A stretch of 64,000 nucleotides of DNA from Sycon ciliatum (Eukaryota > Porifera > Calcarea > Leucosolenida > Sycettidae), in contig NC_088645.1 in assembly GCF_964019385.1 (NCBI RefSeq), positions 4,788,904 through 4,852,903 on the forward strand, given 5' to 3'. Within the stretch, counting starts at the first letter, position 1. Each line of letters opens with the position of its first letter. Both the position numbers and the translations under genes were made by a program. Positions 1 through 11,728 of this stretch are shown piece after piece. The notes under the pieces were generated by a model. The model had not been told where the DNA came from. It made no database searches and saw nothing but the letters and a program-made list of their open reading frames with translations.

Positions 1-76
1 AGAAATGTTTCAAAACTCGTTTTTTATAACTGCTGCTGCTCACCCTTGTTTGATCTGAAGAGATGCAGTATTGTTA

Positions 77-127
77 GTTGTCTGATGATTGCCTGTGGAG
101 TATGGCCATGAAACTCTTAGTTATAAC
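77..127 (+). ncRNA. Hammerhead ribozyme-like motif (degenerate)
   Basis: The conserved core words are present in order: CTGATGA at 82-88 and GAAAC at 110-114. Stem III can form ACT/AGT (113-115 with 119-121) with a 3-nt loop. Base 122 (T) sits at the cleavage position. Stem I can form GTTGT (77-81) with ATAAC (123-127), including one G-U pair. Stem II is weak: GCC/GGC, not flush with the core. It resembles the better motif at 60360-60404 and those at 18346 and 41408. Known biology: Penelope-like elements carry such ribozymes. Activity is unproven; this may be a decayed element end. Confidence 0.4.
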
Positions 128-171
128 GATAATGTGTGGTGCTCTGTGTTACGTGATCAGTCTTAGCTATA

Positions 172-1492
172 ACCAACAATGCTACAGCCGTGTGAAAGGC
201 ACTTAGTGTAATAGCAACAATGCTACAGCCGTGTGAATGGCACTTTGAGTAATAGCAACAATGCTACAGCCGTGTGAATGTCACTTAGAGCAATAGCAAC
301 AATGCTACAGCCGTGTGAATGACACTTAGAGTAATAGCAACAATGTTACAGCCGTGTGAATGGCACTTAGAGTAATAGCAACAATACTACAGCCGTGTGA
401 ATGGCACTTTGAGTAATAGCAACAATGCTACAGCCGTGTGAATGGCACTTTGAGTAATAGCAACAATGCTACAGCCGTGTGAATGGCACTTTGAGTAATA
501 GCAACAATGCTAGAGCCGTGTGAATGGCACTTTGAGTAATAGCAACAATGCTACAGCCGTGTGAATGGCACTTTGAGTAATAGCAACAATGCTACAGCCG
601 TGCGAATGACTCTTAGAGTAATAGCAACCATGCTACAGCAGTGTGAATGGCAATTAGAGTAATAGAAACAATGCTACAGCCGTGTGCATGACACTTAGAG
701 TGATAGCAACAATGTTACAGCCGTGTGAATGACACTTAGAATAATATCAACAATGCTACAGCCGTGTGAGTGGCACTTAGAGTAATTGCAACAATGCTAC
801 AGCCGTGTGAATGTCACTTAGAGCAATAGCAACAATGCTACAGCCGTGTGAATGGCACTTAGAGTAATAGAAACAATGCTACAGCCGTGTGAATGGCACT
901 TTGAGTAATAGCAACAATGCTACAGCCGTGTGAATGACACTTAGAGTAATAGCAACAATGCTAGAGCCGTGTGCATGACACTTAGAGTGATAGCAACAAT
1001 GCTACAGCCGTGTGAATGACACTTTGGAGTGATAGCAACAATGTTACAGCCGTGTGAATGACACTTAGAGTAATACCAACAATGCTACAGCCGTGTGAAT
1101 GTCACTTAGAGCAATAGCAACAATGCTACAGCCGTGTGAATGACACTTAGAGTAATAGCAACAATGTTACAGCCGTGTGAGTGGCACTTAGAGTAATAGC
1201 AACAATACTACAGCCGTGTGAATGGCACTTTGAGTAATAGCAACAATGCTACAGCCGTGTGAATGGCACTTTGAGTAATAGCAACAATGCTACAGCCGTG
1301 TGAATGGCACTTTGAGTAATAGCAACAATGCTACAGCCGTGTGAATGGCACTTTGAGTAATAGCAACAATGCTACAGCCGTGTGAATGGCACTTTGAGTA
1401 ATAGCAACAATGCTACAGCCGTGTGAATGGCACTTAGAGTAATAGCAACAATGTTACAGCCGTGTGAATGACACTTAGGGTAATAGCTGGGA
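172..1492. repeat. 41-bp minisatellite, about 32 copies
   Basis: Tandem array with a 41-bp period containing the words ATGCTACAGCCGTGTGAATG and AGTAATAGCAACA. Units differ by single substitutions such as CACTTAGAG versus CACTTTGAG. Similar variants occur in runs (about 400-600 and 1200-1430), which suggests blocks of units were copied together. Open frames on the minus strand are by-products of the repeat. Confidence 0.95.
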
Positions 1493-1719
1493 GTAGTAAG
1501 AACAGAACAGAGCAATGGCAAAAGACACCATATGCCAGAAGCGTAAAGAACAGACTGAGTAACGAAGACCTGAAATGCAAGCATGGAGCCAAAACCCAAT
1601 CCACGCATGACGTCACATGCACATGCGTGGGGCACACATAGAACACACGAGTACTTGAATGCGGTACACGTGACTCTGTGTGATTTTGTGTGAGGGAGAT
1701 AGTATTGTGTGGTTGTTAG

Positions 1720-2049
1720 ATGGTGATATGGTGAAACAGCGAGGCAGTGAGATGGTGATATGGTGACACAGCGAGGCAGTGAGATGGTGATATGGTGAAA
1801 CAGTGAGGCAGTGAGATGGTGATATGGTGAAACAGCGAGGCAGTGCGATGGTGATATGGTGAAACAACGAGGCGGTGAGATGGTGATATGGTGAAACAGC
1901 GAGGCAGTGCGATGGTGATATGGTGAAACAACGAGGCGGTGAGATGGTGATATGGTGAAACAGCGAGGCAGTGAGATGGTGATATGGTGAAACAGCGAGG
2001 CAGTGAGATGGTGATATGATGAAGCAGCGAGGCAGTGAGATGGTGATAT
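1720..2049. repeat. 32-bp minisatellite, left part
   Basis: About ten tandem units of 32 bp with the words GAGGCAGTGAGATGGTGATA and TGGTGAAACAGC. The array stops abruptly at GATAT (2045-2049), where a LINE tail begins, and resumes in phase with GATAT at 5415. The array is therefore older than the LINE insertion. Confidence 0.93.
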
Positions 2050-5000
2050 TTATTTATTTTTATTTATTTATTTATTTCTGCACCTCGTGGCATGTCAAGA
2101 CAGCCAATTGAATTGAGGAGAGGGTGAGACCAACCACGGAAGAAGGGAAAAAAAGAAAATGAAGAGCACGTACACAAAGTGGGAAGGGATTAGCAACTTA
2201 AAAAGCAATGGGATGCTCTGCGAGCTATGCAGCGGAAGTGGCGACCGTGACTTTGTTTACTGGGAGATACTGAAGTGCTGTCTGACGAGGGTACGGAATT
2301 TGGGCATATCTGGAGCTTGTCTAACACTGGGAGGCAGTTGGAGCCACGTGGAGTAGGAGGAAAAGAAAGAGGAATTTACGAATAGGGTAGACCTAGCTAG
2401 GGGGAGACGAACGCAGCTTCGGGTGGTGCCACCTGAATTGAACCAATTAAGGGACTGAAAATGAGCAAGGTGCTGGTCAAGAAAAATTGAATGTGCCAGG
2501 GTGCACTTGGAAGCATCAAGGTAATGTTGCAGAGTGGTAGTGGATGCAGCAGCATACATGTCCAGATTTGTGATATAACGATCAGTACGAAATATGATGC
2601 GCAGTATACGGCGATGGAGAACTTCTTATTTACCTATGTGGGTTTTGTTAATGGTGGACCAGGCAGGGAAGCCGTACGTGAAGAGGGGAAGAATGTATGA
2701 TTTATAAAAAATAATCCGGCAATTTTGGGGCAAATGGGACAAGTGACTTGACACCATGCCGACAGATCGGTATACTTTGGACGACACATGATCAGCATGG
2801 TGAGACCAGGAGAGGGCGGAATCTATGACAATGCCAAAGTGTTTATGGTGGGGCGCTACAGAGATAGGGTGACCGGGATCATCGGGAAAGTGGAAGATGG
2901 GCACTGGATCTGTGGGAGGGGGGAAAAGGAGGAGCTCGGTTTTGGTCACATTTGGCTTAAGGTACCAAGTACTCATCCAGTGAACAATGTCGTTGATACA
3001 GGTCTGAACTTTGGGGTACAGGGTGGCGTGAGATGGGGAGGAAGCAAGGACAGTGGTATCATCTGCAAATAAAGAAATATTGGGAATTGAATAGGGGAGG
3101 TCATTAACGTATGTGAGGAAGAGCAGGGGACCTAAAATGGAGCCCTGGGGCACTCCGGATGTCACAGACTCGGGGTCAGATAAGGTTCCATTTAATGTGA
3201 CGCACTGATTTCGGTCCAAGAGGTAGCTAGTTATCCAGGCGAGTAGGGAGCCGGAGACACCATGGGCACGACGTTTGGCGATCAGGCCCTTGTGCCACAC
3301 GGTGTCGAAGGCCTTGGAGAGGTCGAAGAAACAGATGCAGGAGACCTGCCGCTGGTCTTTTAGGGAGCAGAGGTCTTGGATTATGCGGGACAATTGCAGG
3401 GATGTGTTGTCCTTACGGCGGAAGCCAGATTGTGCGGGGTGAAAACGAGGGGTGATATGGTCCTACAAGCGGTCGTACACTATTCTCTCTAGCAGTTTGG
3501 AGACGCAGGACAGGAGGGAGATCGGTCGGTAATTAGACGGGTTGTTCTTGTCGCCTTTATTTTTGTACACTGGAATGACAGTGGCTGACTTCCATCGTGA
3601 CGGGAATGTGCCGGAGGAGAGGGAAAGGTTAAAAAGAATGGAGAGTGGGCGGGCAATTGAGTAGCTCAGTTTTCTGAGGATCTCATTGGTGATCCTATCA
3701 GCTCCGGGGGATTTGTTCAGAAGCAGTCTTGCAATATACTTGTGAACAGTCGATGAGGTGATGATCAGGGAGTGCAATGTAGTTGCTGGTGGAGGTAGGG
3801 AGGAAGTAGTGGGAATAGGAGCATCGGGGTCAACCTGTAAGCCAGCACTGACGAAGTGGCGGTTCAATAAGTTACCAATGGATGCCGGAGAGGTGCTTGT
3901 TCGACCATTGGGGCCCACCATCTTCGAAGGTATGACCCGGGCGCTGGTAGGATTTCGCAGTTGACGAATGAGCAGAGTGAGGGACAGGAGGCGAGGGTTT
4001 GTGGGAGATATCGTGGCACGGAGGTTGCGGATGTAGCAGCGATGGCAGGATCTGGAAAGGCATTTTACATAGTTACGTTGGTGTTTGTATTTGTTGAAAT
4101 TTGTAGGGGATGGGTATTTCCGGTAGATGCTGTAGAGAGCGCTCTTGACTTTAATAGCTGCTTTCAGTGATGGAGTCATCCAGGGGCAGGGTTTGTGGCG
4201 TGATTTCCGACGAGGAGGTGAGGATCTTCCTATATATAGGTCCAAGGCACCTTCAAGGATGTCAGTGAATGCGGAGACAGCCGTGTCGATGCAGTGGGAG
4301 GCAAGGACCTGAGACCAGGGTACATCTGCGAGAAAAACATTCATGGCATTCCACATGTTATCCGTGGCACTCAGGACATTGTATCTTTGCGTAGATGATG
4401 GGCTACGACAGGTGCTGGCTGCTGTGGGGGAAGACTTTGAGGAGGAGAACTCAGCCAGCAGGACGGCATGGTCTGATGCGCCAAGAGGAGCCAGGTGTTG
4501 AATGTGGTTGAGTTGGTTAGGGATGTTGCTCGCGATAAGGTCTAGACAGCTGCCAAGTCCATTCGAGCGGAGGTGGGTGGGAAAGGTTACCGATTGAGTC
4601 AAATTATAGCATGAGAAGAGGTTGTCAAGACTCAGACCCTGTGCATCCGTTTGGTCAGTTGAGCACCAGCCGGAATACCTACAGTTGAAGTCGCCTGATA
4701 TCACAAGGGCTTCGGGCTTCCTTTGTGTTGATTGCAGGGCTATTTGAAGGCGGTCGAGAAAAGTCGAGAAGTCATCCGTCGACGGGGAAGGAGCACGGTA
4801 GATACAGGCTACTGTTAGGTGGGTTGTTGGCAGGTCAGAAGGTGAGACAAGATTATGTTCAGCGAGTGTAAGCCGAAGTGCTAGCGCTTCCAAGCCCGGT
4901 TGCTGAAAATCCGGTAGCTGATCAATGGAAGTACACAGACCTTCACGAACTAAGATTAGAACTCCTCCGTACCCCCTCTGTGGGTCACGGTTCTGTCTAT

Positions 5001-5414
5001 TTTCTAAAACAGGTCGATCTCGACGGAAGCATTCATAGTGTGGCACGTGGAAAGCTTGTGTGGGAGTTAGCCAGGTCTCTGTGATGCATACTACGCTGGG
5101 TGTGTGATCTTCACAGATTTGAATGAGTTCGCCAGACTTGTTTGCTATGGAGCGAGCATTAAGGACACAGATTGTAAGTCGGTGAGTAGCAGCATGTACA
5201 GAATGGGGGAAGAAAGGTGGGGCAAGAGCGTTGAGAGGCGCAGGGGTTGAAGTGGAAGAGGAGGGATAGAGGTTACGCATTGGAAGCTGGCTTCGTCACT
5301 TTGGGGCTGTCCGCAAAACGCCACTTGCGTACTGAGTGGCTGATGGCTTCGGGCCAGAAGGCTCTGTCTAGTACACGCTCTTCATGTTCTGAAGCCACAG
5401 TGACTCTGGCATAC
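2050..5414 (-). mobile_element. CR1/L2-like non-LTR retrotransposon
   Basis: A 3.37-kb LINE on the minus strand. It encodes an AP-type endonuclease followed by reverse transcriptase and ends (2050-2092) in an A/T-rich tail of AAATA-type repeats, as in CR1/L2-group elements. It lies inside the 32-bp minisatellite and is flanked by GATAT on both sides (2045-2049 and 5415-5419), a short probable target-site duplication. No ORF1 is seen, so the copy is probably 5'-truncated. The part between the coding region and the tail (2093-2625) is its 3' untranslated region. Confidence 0.88.
2626..5280 (-). pseudogene. LINE endonuclease-reverse transcriptase, one in-frame stop
   Basis: The protein would nick target DNA and copy its own RNA into it. 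One frame of about 884 codons runs from 5280 to 2626. The N-terminal part has AP-endonuclease motifs: LNARSIANK, ITETWL, SGDFN and a C-terminal GASDH. RT motifs follow: NYRPISLLS, FFDLSKAFDTV, SGVPQGSILGPLLF and the catalytic FADD. A single TAG (3463-3465) interrupts RT just after the SKLLERIVYDRL segment; the frame is otherwise open on both sides. There is no obvious frameshift, so this is a lightly damaged, fairly young copy. The motif spacing fits the CR1/L2/Jockey group; the exact clade needs a phylogeny. The start at 5280 is the first methionine upstream of the endonuclease. Confidence 0.9.
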
Positions 5415-5450
5415 GATATGGTGAGGTAGTGACATAGCGAGGTGGTGTAT
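5415..5450. repeat. 32-bp minisatellite, right remnant
   Basis: About one diverged unit of the array at 1720-2049 (GATATGGTGAGG, then ATAGCGAGGTGGTG). It continues the phase interrupted by the LINE. Confidence 0.75.
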
Positions 5451-5990
5451 TGAACCAAACGAGTTGAGGCTTTTGTGTATCAACTTCATACCGACTTTTG
5501 CGGTAGTTTGGATGCTTAATTTTCTTACATGAATTGCAAACCTGCAAGAAAGCACCACTCCTTGCTTAATACACCGCGGTGTTTGGGTGAATGCACCCTT
5601 CATCAGTTGAGTTCCAGGATCACTGTACACATGATGTAGTGCTCTTTGAGACTTAACACTACTAGCGTCTAGGGGTAGACACTAAATGTAATTTCACACA
5701 GTGACAGGTCTCAGTGTCACTACATTTCTACTCTCACTATCACCTACTGAGTATTGTGAGCACCAGGCAGCAGCGTTAGTCAATATCCCTCCCTGGCGAC
5801 AGACTTTTCACTTGACTGACTAGGACTAAATCAGTTGTACATCAGAAGTCTCTCTCTCTCTCTCTCTCTATCTCTCTCACTCTCTCTCCTCCCTCTCCCT
5901 CTCTTCTCCCTCTCTGTCGTTCTCCCTCTTTCTCTCAGCCACTCTCCCTATCACCCTCTCGCACATACACACACACACACCTTGACCTTT
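5451..5990. other. Non-coding spacer with CT- and CA-rich microsatellites
   Basis: No gene is seen. A TC/CT-rich tract covers about 5850-5945 and a short AC run about 5968-5981. The segment near 5560-5610 shares the phrase CATCAGTTGAG with 7988-7998, which hints at a scrap of another dispersed repeat. Confidence 0.6.
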
Positions 5991-6385
5991 GGACGCCCAT
6001 CACCGGAGGCGATGATAGCAATGCTACGGCAGAAGCCATAGCAACTTGTGCTGGGATTGCACCATTCAACAGCTTGCAAGGCTGAAGAATTGCCCATTCC
6101 CTATTCAGCCTGGTCTACCCCACACAGCTATTTCAAGTGACTTTTTCTGGCCAGTGAATCCCTATTTTTGGTCTTTTCCTTTTTTTCCCGCACTCACATC
6201 ACACCACATACTCCGGCATGCACTGGCTATTGGTAACCACCCAGAAGAATGAAAGAAAAGTCAGGAAGAGTCTGGGAAAGAGAAGAAAGACGTGTGTGAC
6301 CATAATCGTCGGGAATCGAACACGCAACCTATCGATTGGAAATCGCTGCACATACCACTTCACCATATGGGACACGTGCACGCAC
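5990..6385 (-). mobile_element. tRNA-derived SINE, copy 1
   Basis: On the minus strand the copy starts with a tRNA-like head. A diverged A box lies at 6355-6365 (reverse complement TGGTGAAGTGG) and a B box at 6311-6321 (reverse complement GTTCGATTCCC), spaced as in pol III promoters. A linker and a conserved body follow down to about 5990. The body contains the words CTGGCCAGAAAAAGTCACTT and CTTGCAAGCTGTTGAATGGT and recurs at five other places in the window. An AC repeat adjoins the head side (6376-6450). Confidence 0.78.
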
Positions 6386-6462
6386 GCACACACACACACA
6401 CACACACTAACACTCTCACACACACACACACACATACACACACACGCGCGCGCGCGAGCGCG
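6376..6462. repeat. (AC)n microsatellite with CG run
   Basis: Interrupted AC dinucleotides followed by CGCGCGCG, flanking the head of SINE copy 1. Alternating purine-pyrimidine tracts like this can adopt Z-DNA. Confidence 0.9.
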
Positions 6463-6749
6463 TATACTAATTATTATGATGCACACATACATGGAGTCAA
6501 GGCAGAGTGGCTACTACGGTTGGAATTGATCAAGCAATGACCAGGCCAGTTCAGGATGATAAGCAACATGACCCTCATATTCAATTTTATGTTTCCCCTA
6601 CGCTCGATGTGATGTTATAGTTACGGTTGCCAGCTACAAAGACACGACAACACGTGAGCACTGGCTATCCAATATAGAGTTCTGTAACAGAAATCTGAAT
6701 TAGACTCTCAGGTACGAGAAAGCACACACACACACACACACACCACAAA

Positions 6750-7149
6750 CACCTCAGACATGCCCATCGCGGAAGCGATGATAGCGAACAGCTATGTTAG
6801 ACATAGCAACTTGTGCTGGGATAAAACCATTCAACAGCTTGCAAGGCTGATGAATTGACCGCCACTATTTTTAGCCTGGTATTCACCACACAGCTATTTG
6901 AAGTGACTTTTTCTGGCCAGTGAATCCCTATTTTCATTTTTCCAATTTTTTTCTACACACACACACCACACCACATACTCCGGCATACACTGGCTGTTGG
7001 TAACCACCCAGGAGAATGAAAGAAAAGTCAGGAAGAGGCCGAGAAAGAGAAGAAAGACGTGTGCGACCATAATCGTCGGGAATTGAACCCGCAACCTCTC
7101 GATTGGAAATCGACTGCACATACCACTGCGCCATATGGGACACATACCA

Positions 7150-7150
<1 letters not shown>
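6750..7150 (-). mobile_element. tRNA-derived SINE, copy 2
   Basis: This is the better-preserved copy. On the minus strand an A box TGGCGCAGTGG (7123-7133) is followed 34 bases later by a B box GGTTCAATTCC (7079-7089), close to tRNA consensus. The linker (about 6950-7055) and the shared body (about 6760-6940) follow. The element sits between AC tracts. The head is not a functional tRNA: I cannot fold a convincing cloverleaf, and a long non-tRNA body is attached. Confidence 0.82.
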
Positions 7151-7185
<35 letters not shown>

Positions 7186-7263
7186 AACAGACGCATACAC
7201 ACGCACACGCACACGCAAACACACAGACACACACACAGACACACACACACACACCAACAGACA
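7151..7263. repeat. (AC)n microsatellite
   Basis: AC dinucleotides with AG and CG interruptions. The long His/Thr-rich and Val/Cys-rich open frames here are artefacts of the repeat. Confidence 0.92.
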
Positions 7264-7369
7264 CATACGCACATACAATGGCCGCATAAACACATGCTCT
7301 CTCTCTCTGTCACTCTCTCACGCACTCACACACGCTCACACGCGCAGACACATAATTTTACACTTTCTC

Positions 7370-7560
7370 GCTGTCCGTGGATCTCACTTCCAAAGACCCT
7401 GTACGCCCGTCCCAAGAGAAGAACGCAAATAGACAAAATGCACTGCATGTACAACAAACTGATTTTTCTTACAGCGACAATAGCGGACAAGATGTGCATA
7501 AAACGGATCAAGACTTGCGCCAGATAACTGTCCAGAGCGTACTCCTTTCTCAGGCCATAG
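7370..7560 (-). repeat. Dispersed repeat X (partner of the SINE body)
   Basis: The reverse complement matches 17405-17560 and 39995-40160, for example CAGTTATCTGGCGCAAG and CTTCTCTTG. In all three places it is followed, in the same sense, by a GT microsatellite and then the SINE body. X and the SINE body may therefore be two parts of one longer element. Confidence 0.65.
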
Positions 7561-7859
7561 AAACCAGTGAAAGCCGGTAACTGTTCCTTCGGTAGGGTTG
7601 AACGAAGAATGTAGTGTTCCCAGGGAGGAGTTCTTAAGTTGACAGAAATTAGCCGCCAAACACAGCACACAGTCACTAACCCACGAATCATCATAAGACT
7701 GATAACATCATAAGACTGATGACACGTCAACCACTATTAAATTTACATGTGGCTATGATTTCCGAAAGTAGAATTGCACAGGCAAAGCGATCACTTCGGC
7801 ATTCTTGACTCTCAAATACCCATGTCTGGCATATTCTGAAGAAGATGTTAGTAAGACTT

Positions 7860-8190
7860 CGGCGATACTTGGGGAATTGTGTGTTGATCCCTACGTGGGA
7901 GCTCGCGCTTTTCCTGCCGACTTGAATGCTCACTTGACTGACTTACGACTGTCATGCATAGAGAAGTCCATTTAAGAATTCACCCCTCATCAGTTGAGCT
8001 TGAGTAGGCTGAGGAAGATTTTGCCTGAAGAGCACCAATTATATAGTGCGCTCCAGGCACAAACATCACCAGGGATGCAAACTTACAGAGACAAAGCGCG
8101 ACAAACACCTCGTGAACACCAGAACACCGGCGCGAGAATTCAAGTCGGCAGGAAAAGCGTGAGCTCCCACATAAGGGAGCAACATACAAT
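7860..8190. repeat. Inverted repeat pair, about 33-60 bp arms
   Basis: TTTTCCTGCCGACTTGAAT at 7911-7929 is the inverse of ATTCAAGTCGGCAGGAAAA at 8137-8155. The similarity extends outward with mismatches (GTGGGAGCTCGCGC versus GCGTGAGCTCCCAC). The arms enclose about 210 bp. No flanking duplication was recognised; possibly a decayed foldback or TIR element. Confidence 0.55.
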
Positions 8191-8199
8191 TCCAATGGC

Positions 8200-9290
8200 A
8201 TATTTTGCACAAGGAATATGAAAAGTTACCCAGACACCCAGAGCAGGGTTAGCTTTTACCAAGGGGTTTGATTACCCCCCCCCCCCCCATCCCCAGCCGT
8301 ATACAACCTAGTCGGCTGAAAACTATCCACACGTTAGTTTTCAGATAGTTTGTTTGCAAGCGGCTGAAAAACAATGAATTCTAATTCCATCACACTGTCC
8401 AATGAGTGCTAGTACTGCCAAACTCTAACCTGGGATGAGACATACATGTATGACTACGGTATGAATACGTTTTCTAAAGCAACTCTGAATTTCAAATGTG
8501 TCAATACTTCTTTTTTTCTCAATGCTTTTTAAAATAGAACACAGAGGCAAGTAATTATTTGATTCTGATGGCAGTGTTTGGACAACTTGTTCTCTTCACC
8601 GTCTGTGTCAATGATTTATTTAGGATGATCATGATGACTAGGAGTGGTTGTTGTTGTTTGTTCTTTCAACCAGCATATTCCCAGACATGTAGTCATGTAG
8701 GTGATCTAGTCCAGGATTACAGCTAGTCACACATGCTTTACGTCCTGTTCTTGTCACGCAGCACACAACACAATCACGTGATGGCGCTTTGTCAGCTTGC
8801 ACGACTGACAATCATACATGTACATGTACACGGACTGAGTGCGGTTTTTTTCTTGTTTTCTTTTTACTATTGACACAGCCCTACTGGAAAACAGGTGGAG
8901 AACAAAAAGAAACGAGGAAAAGGACAAAGCATAGGGGATGTAGGGACGACGTGCTGATGTGCTGGGAGCAACTCAACCGACCAGAGGTCTCGGCGTCAGC
9001 GTTGCAACTAGGCATCGAAAAATGGGTGGGGTGGGGGGGGGGGGGGAGGGGTGCACAAGAACAACTGCAAAACAAACAGAAGCCAGAGAATACCCGGTGT
9101 GACAGAAATAATAACTTGGTGCGAAATAATGAGAAGAAAATAATGACGCCCAAAAGCGCTAAATACGAAATTAAGAAGAAGGGAAATCATAAACCACATA
9201 GCGCTAAAGCTGCACCAAATAATAATCTAAATTATAACTAAACCGGGTGGAAAACCAAGAAATCATAACAAACAAAACAAACTAATAATA
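8200..9290. other. Spacer without recognised genes
   Basis: Contains C- and G-homopolymers at about 8275-8288 and 9029-9045 and no convincing coding region. The right half may include the 3' untranslated end of the minus-strand LINE at 9360-10650; I could not place that boundary. Confidence 0.5.
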
Positions 9291-9361
9291 AAAGGTAAAT
9301 GAAGCCCAATATTATGAGCATAGCCGAACCAAGGAACATGACCCTTGCCACAGTCAAGAGT

Positions 9362-10650
9362 TCATCCGTAGAAGTCGGTAGCCATTAGCCAGTGTTGGTG
9401 CGTGAGGTACTTATAGACATCTTCTTTGAACGTGTGGAGCCGCTTCAAGCTGAGTGAAGCCCTTACAATTTCTGTTGGCAAGCTGTTCCATACTGAGATT
9501 ACAGAAAACGGGAAGGAGCGAGAAGCATAGGCAGGTGCTCTCCTGTCCAGGACTTGCTGCAGCTGCACATGGTACTGCTAGCCAGGAGAGGGTTGACTCC
9601 GGGTGCGCCGAGCTTCTACATGGTTGGCTGGAGGGGGGATCATGGCGGTGAGCTGGGGTGGTCCTGAGATGCACTGGAGCTTGTACAGGTATACCAGCCC
9701 AGATACAATCCGGCGGTGGTACAGGCTTTGGAGAAGGGTACCAGGGCCAATAATGGCCATTGCACGTTACTGCACACGTTGAGTCGGGCGAGGTGGCTGG
9801 ATGCAGCTCCCATCCACACAAGGGGAGCATACTCAAGGATGGGTCGCACAAATCCCTTGTACGCACAAAGGCGGCCATGGTAATCTAACATCCGGCAAGC
9901 CCGACGGAGAACACCCAGTCTCTGGCAGCCACGTGTCGCAATAGAGTGCAAGTGATCCCGGAATGACAGCTTGGCGTCAAATGTCACTCCAAGAACCTTG
10001 ATGGTGTCGGCTTCCGGAACCGCGATACCTCCAAACTTTTTGTCAGGGGCAGCAGGGTGTGTAGCTTTCGCAGTCATCAGCAGCTGTTGCGATTTAGAGG
10101 GCTCGAATCTGATGCGCCAGCGTTCTCCACACTCTTCAAGACGCTTGAGGCTGGATTGCAAGGCGGCAGTCATGTCATTCGTATTGTCCTGCGTGCGGAT
10201 GAGGCTGTAGAGGGTTGTGTCGTCTGCAAATGAACTTAGTCGTGTCTCGGGAGACAGGCACTGATCCAGGTCAGACACATACAAGAGGAAAAGTGTCGGG
10301 TCAAGGATACTGCCTTGGGGCACACCTGCTGTTATGGGCGCCGGGGAGGATGATTCACCGTGGACCAGGACTGATAGTTCGCGGTTGAGGAGGTAATACT
10401 GCAGCCAGTGTAGCAGGCAGCCGCCAATGCCAACGTTCTTGGCTGTGAAAATCAGTCCAGAGTGTGATACCCGATCAAATGCTCCTGCTATGTCCACCGC
10501 CACCATGTGAGCGTACCCTCCATCGCTGACAGTTTTGACTCACTCAGTGTGCAAAGCAGTGAGGATGTCGCAAGTGCCTCTTCCTTGCCGAAAGCCATAT
10601 TGACTGTCGGGAAGAATGTTGAAATGCTCTAGATAATTCGTGCAACACTT
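9362..10650 (-). pseudogene. 5'-truncated LINE reverse transcriptase
   Basis: Only the RT half and the C-terminal region remain. Reading down from about 10650: a YGFRQGRGTCD segment, a stop near 10540, then DIAGAFDRVSH, TAGVPQGSILDPTLFLLYVSDL and the catalytic FADD, continuing to about 9700. Near 9690-9770 the frame shifts and the thumb region goes on as MAIIGPGTLLQSLYHRRIVSGL. It ends as FPFSVISVWNSLPTEIV (about 9510) and a basic tail at 9362. No endonuclease is present. The RT differs clearly from the LINE at 2050-5414, so it is another family of the Jockey/CR1-like group. It abuts the LTR element at about 10650 in the same orientation. Confidence 0.85.
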
Positions 10651-10689
10651 TCGCGTCATGTTTCTATGGTGATGGGTACCAGGTACCAG

Positions 10690-11692
10690 GGATGTCGAAC
10701 GGCCAGGCCAGGTACATGTTACAATTGCTCACATACGACTGACACTTGGTGGCCATCTTCACGAAATAGCATCGGCTGCGCAGCATTCGGTACATACACT
10801 CTTACCCAGCGTGTCCAGTCATAGCATGAGTCTTCTTCATCACTGCCATCTCCAGCTTGCCTGGGATGACAGGCACTACAACCATTTCATTCGGTGGTAC
10901 CTTCACACTTCGCATCAGGATGTCATCGGCGACTTGGAGTTGGGACTGCACATGCCTATACTCATCGTGCATTCGACCATCATCCTTCAACTGACTATCC
11001 ATAGCCTGTTGCATTGTCTCATCTTCTTGCTGTGACTCTTTAATCACTGTTGGTGAGAGTGGGCCTTGGCTGGGCATCACCAGGGCAACACTAGCTCCTC
11101 CGGGTACTTCTGCCTTCTTGAGAGTCTTGGCACATGCCAGCCATGTAGCTGGAACACGGGTCAGCTCGTCTGCTCGGTTCTCTGCAGATGGTACCCAGGC
11201 GACTATCACCTCCATCCCAGCGACTTCGACAATTTCTTGGATGATCTGCACTCTCCTCCGCACGAGAAGCTCGTAGAGGCCGCCAACTTTCACTCGCTCG
11301 ACATCCTGTAGCATAGAGACCAACCAACTGTGTGCTGTCTTGGAGTCGGTCTTCACCACGAGTCGTTGCAGGCCCCAGTGCGGGGCGAGGTTCAGGCCTT
11401 TGATTACCGCATCCAGCTCTGCGATATTGATATGTCTTTTGTCGTCTGAGGGCCTCAACCAGGCTTTGTCCTCCACCACGACACCATCCACATCGAGCAC
11501 CACGCCCATGGCTGTGTCTGAGGCGTCGCACCACACAGTCCAAGCAGCAGAATCAGCAGTGTTGATACTCCACTTTCCGGACACTGGATCAGCACAACCG
11601 ACCCGCTTCTCGAATTCCTTGCAGAGAGTAGCGACACAGTCTGGAACAGCGTCGTCCCACCCGTTGGTTGACAAGTTCGCCATACGTTTCAA
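10690..11692 (-). pseudogene. RNase H and integrase N-terminus of LTR element
   Basis: The segment starts in the RT connection region and runs into RNase H. WTVWCDASDTAMG carries the first catalytic Asp, HINIAELDAV the Glu, and VKTDSKTA the next Asp; the domain ends at VPSAENRADELTRVP. A linker leads to the histidine pair of an integrase zinc domain (KKTHAMTGHAG), then a stop at 10802. Past the stop, out of the open frame, CQSYVSNC resembles the paired cysteines of that zinc domain, so the integrase is broken and then lost at the LINE junction. The integrase core is absent. Confidence 0.75.
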
Positions 11693-11728
11693 GAAACTGG
11701 CCGCCGGTCGAAGCCACTTGCAGACCGG

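Noticed and set aside
172-1492. CRISPR-like array
   Set aside because: A simple 41-bp tandem repeat without spacers.
7055-7150. Functional tRNA gene
   Set aside because: A and B boxes are good, but no complete cloverleaf can be drawn and a long conserved SINE body follows.
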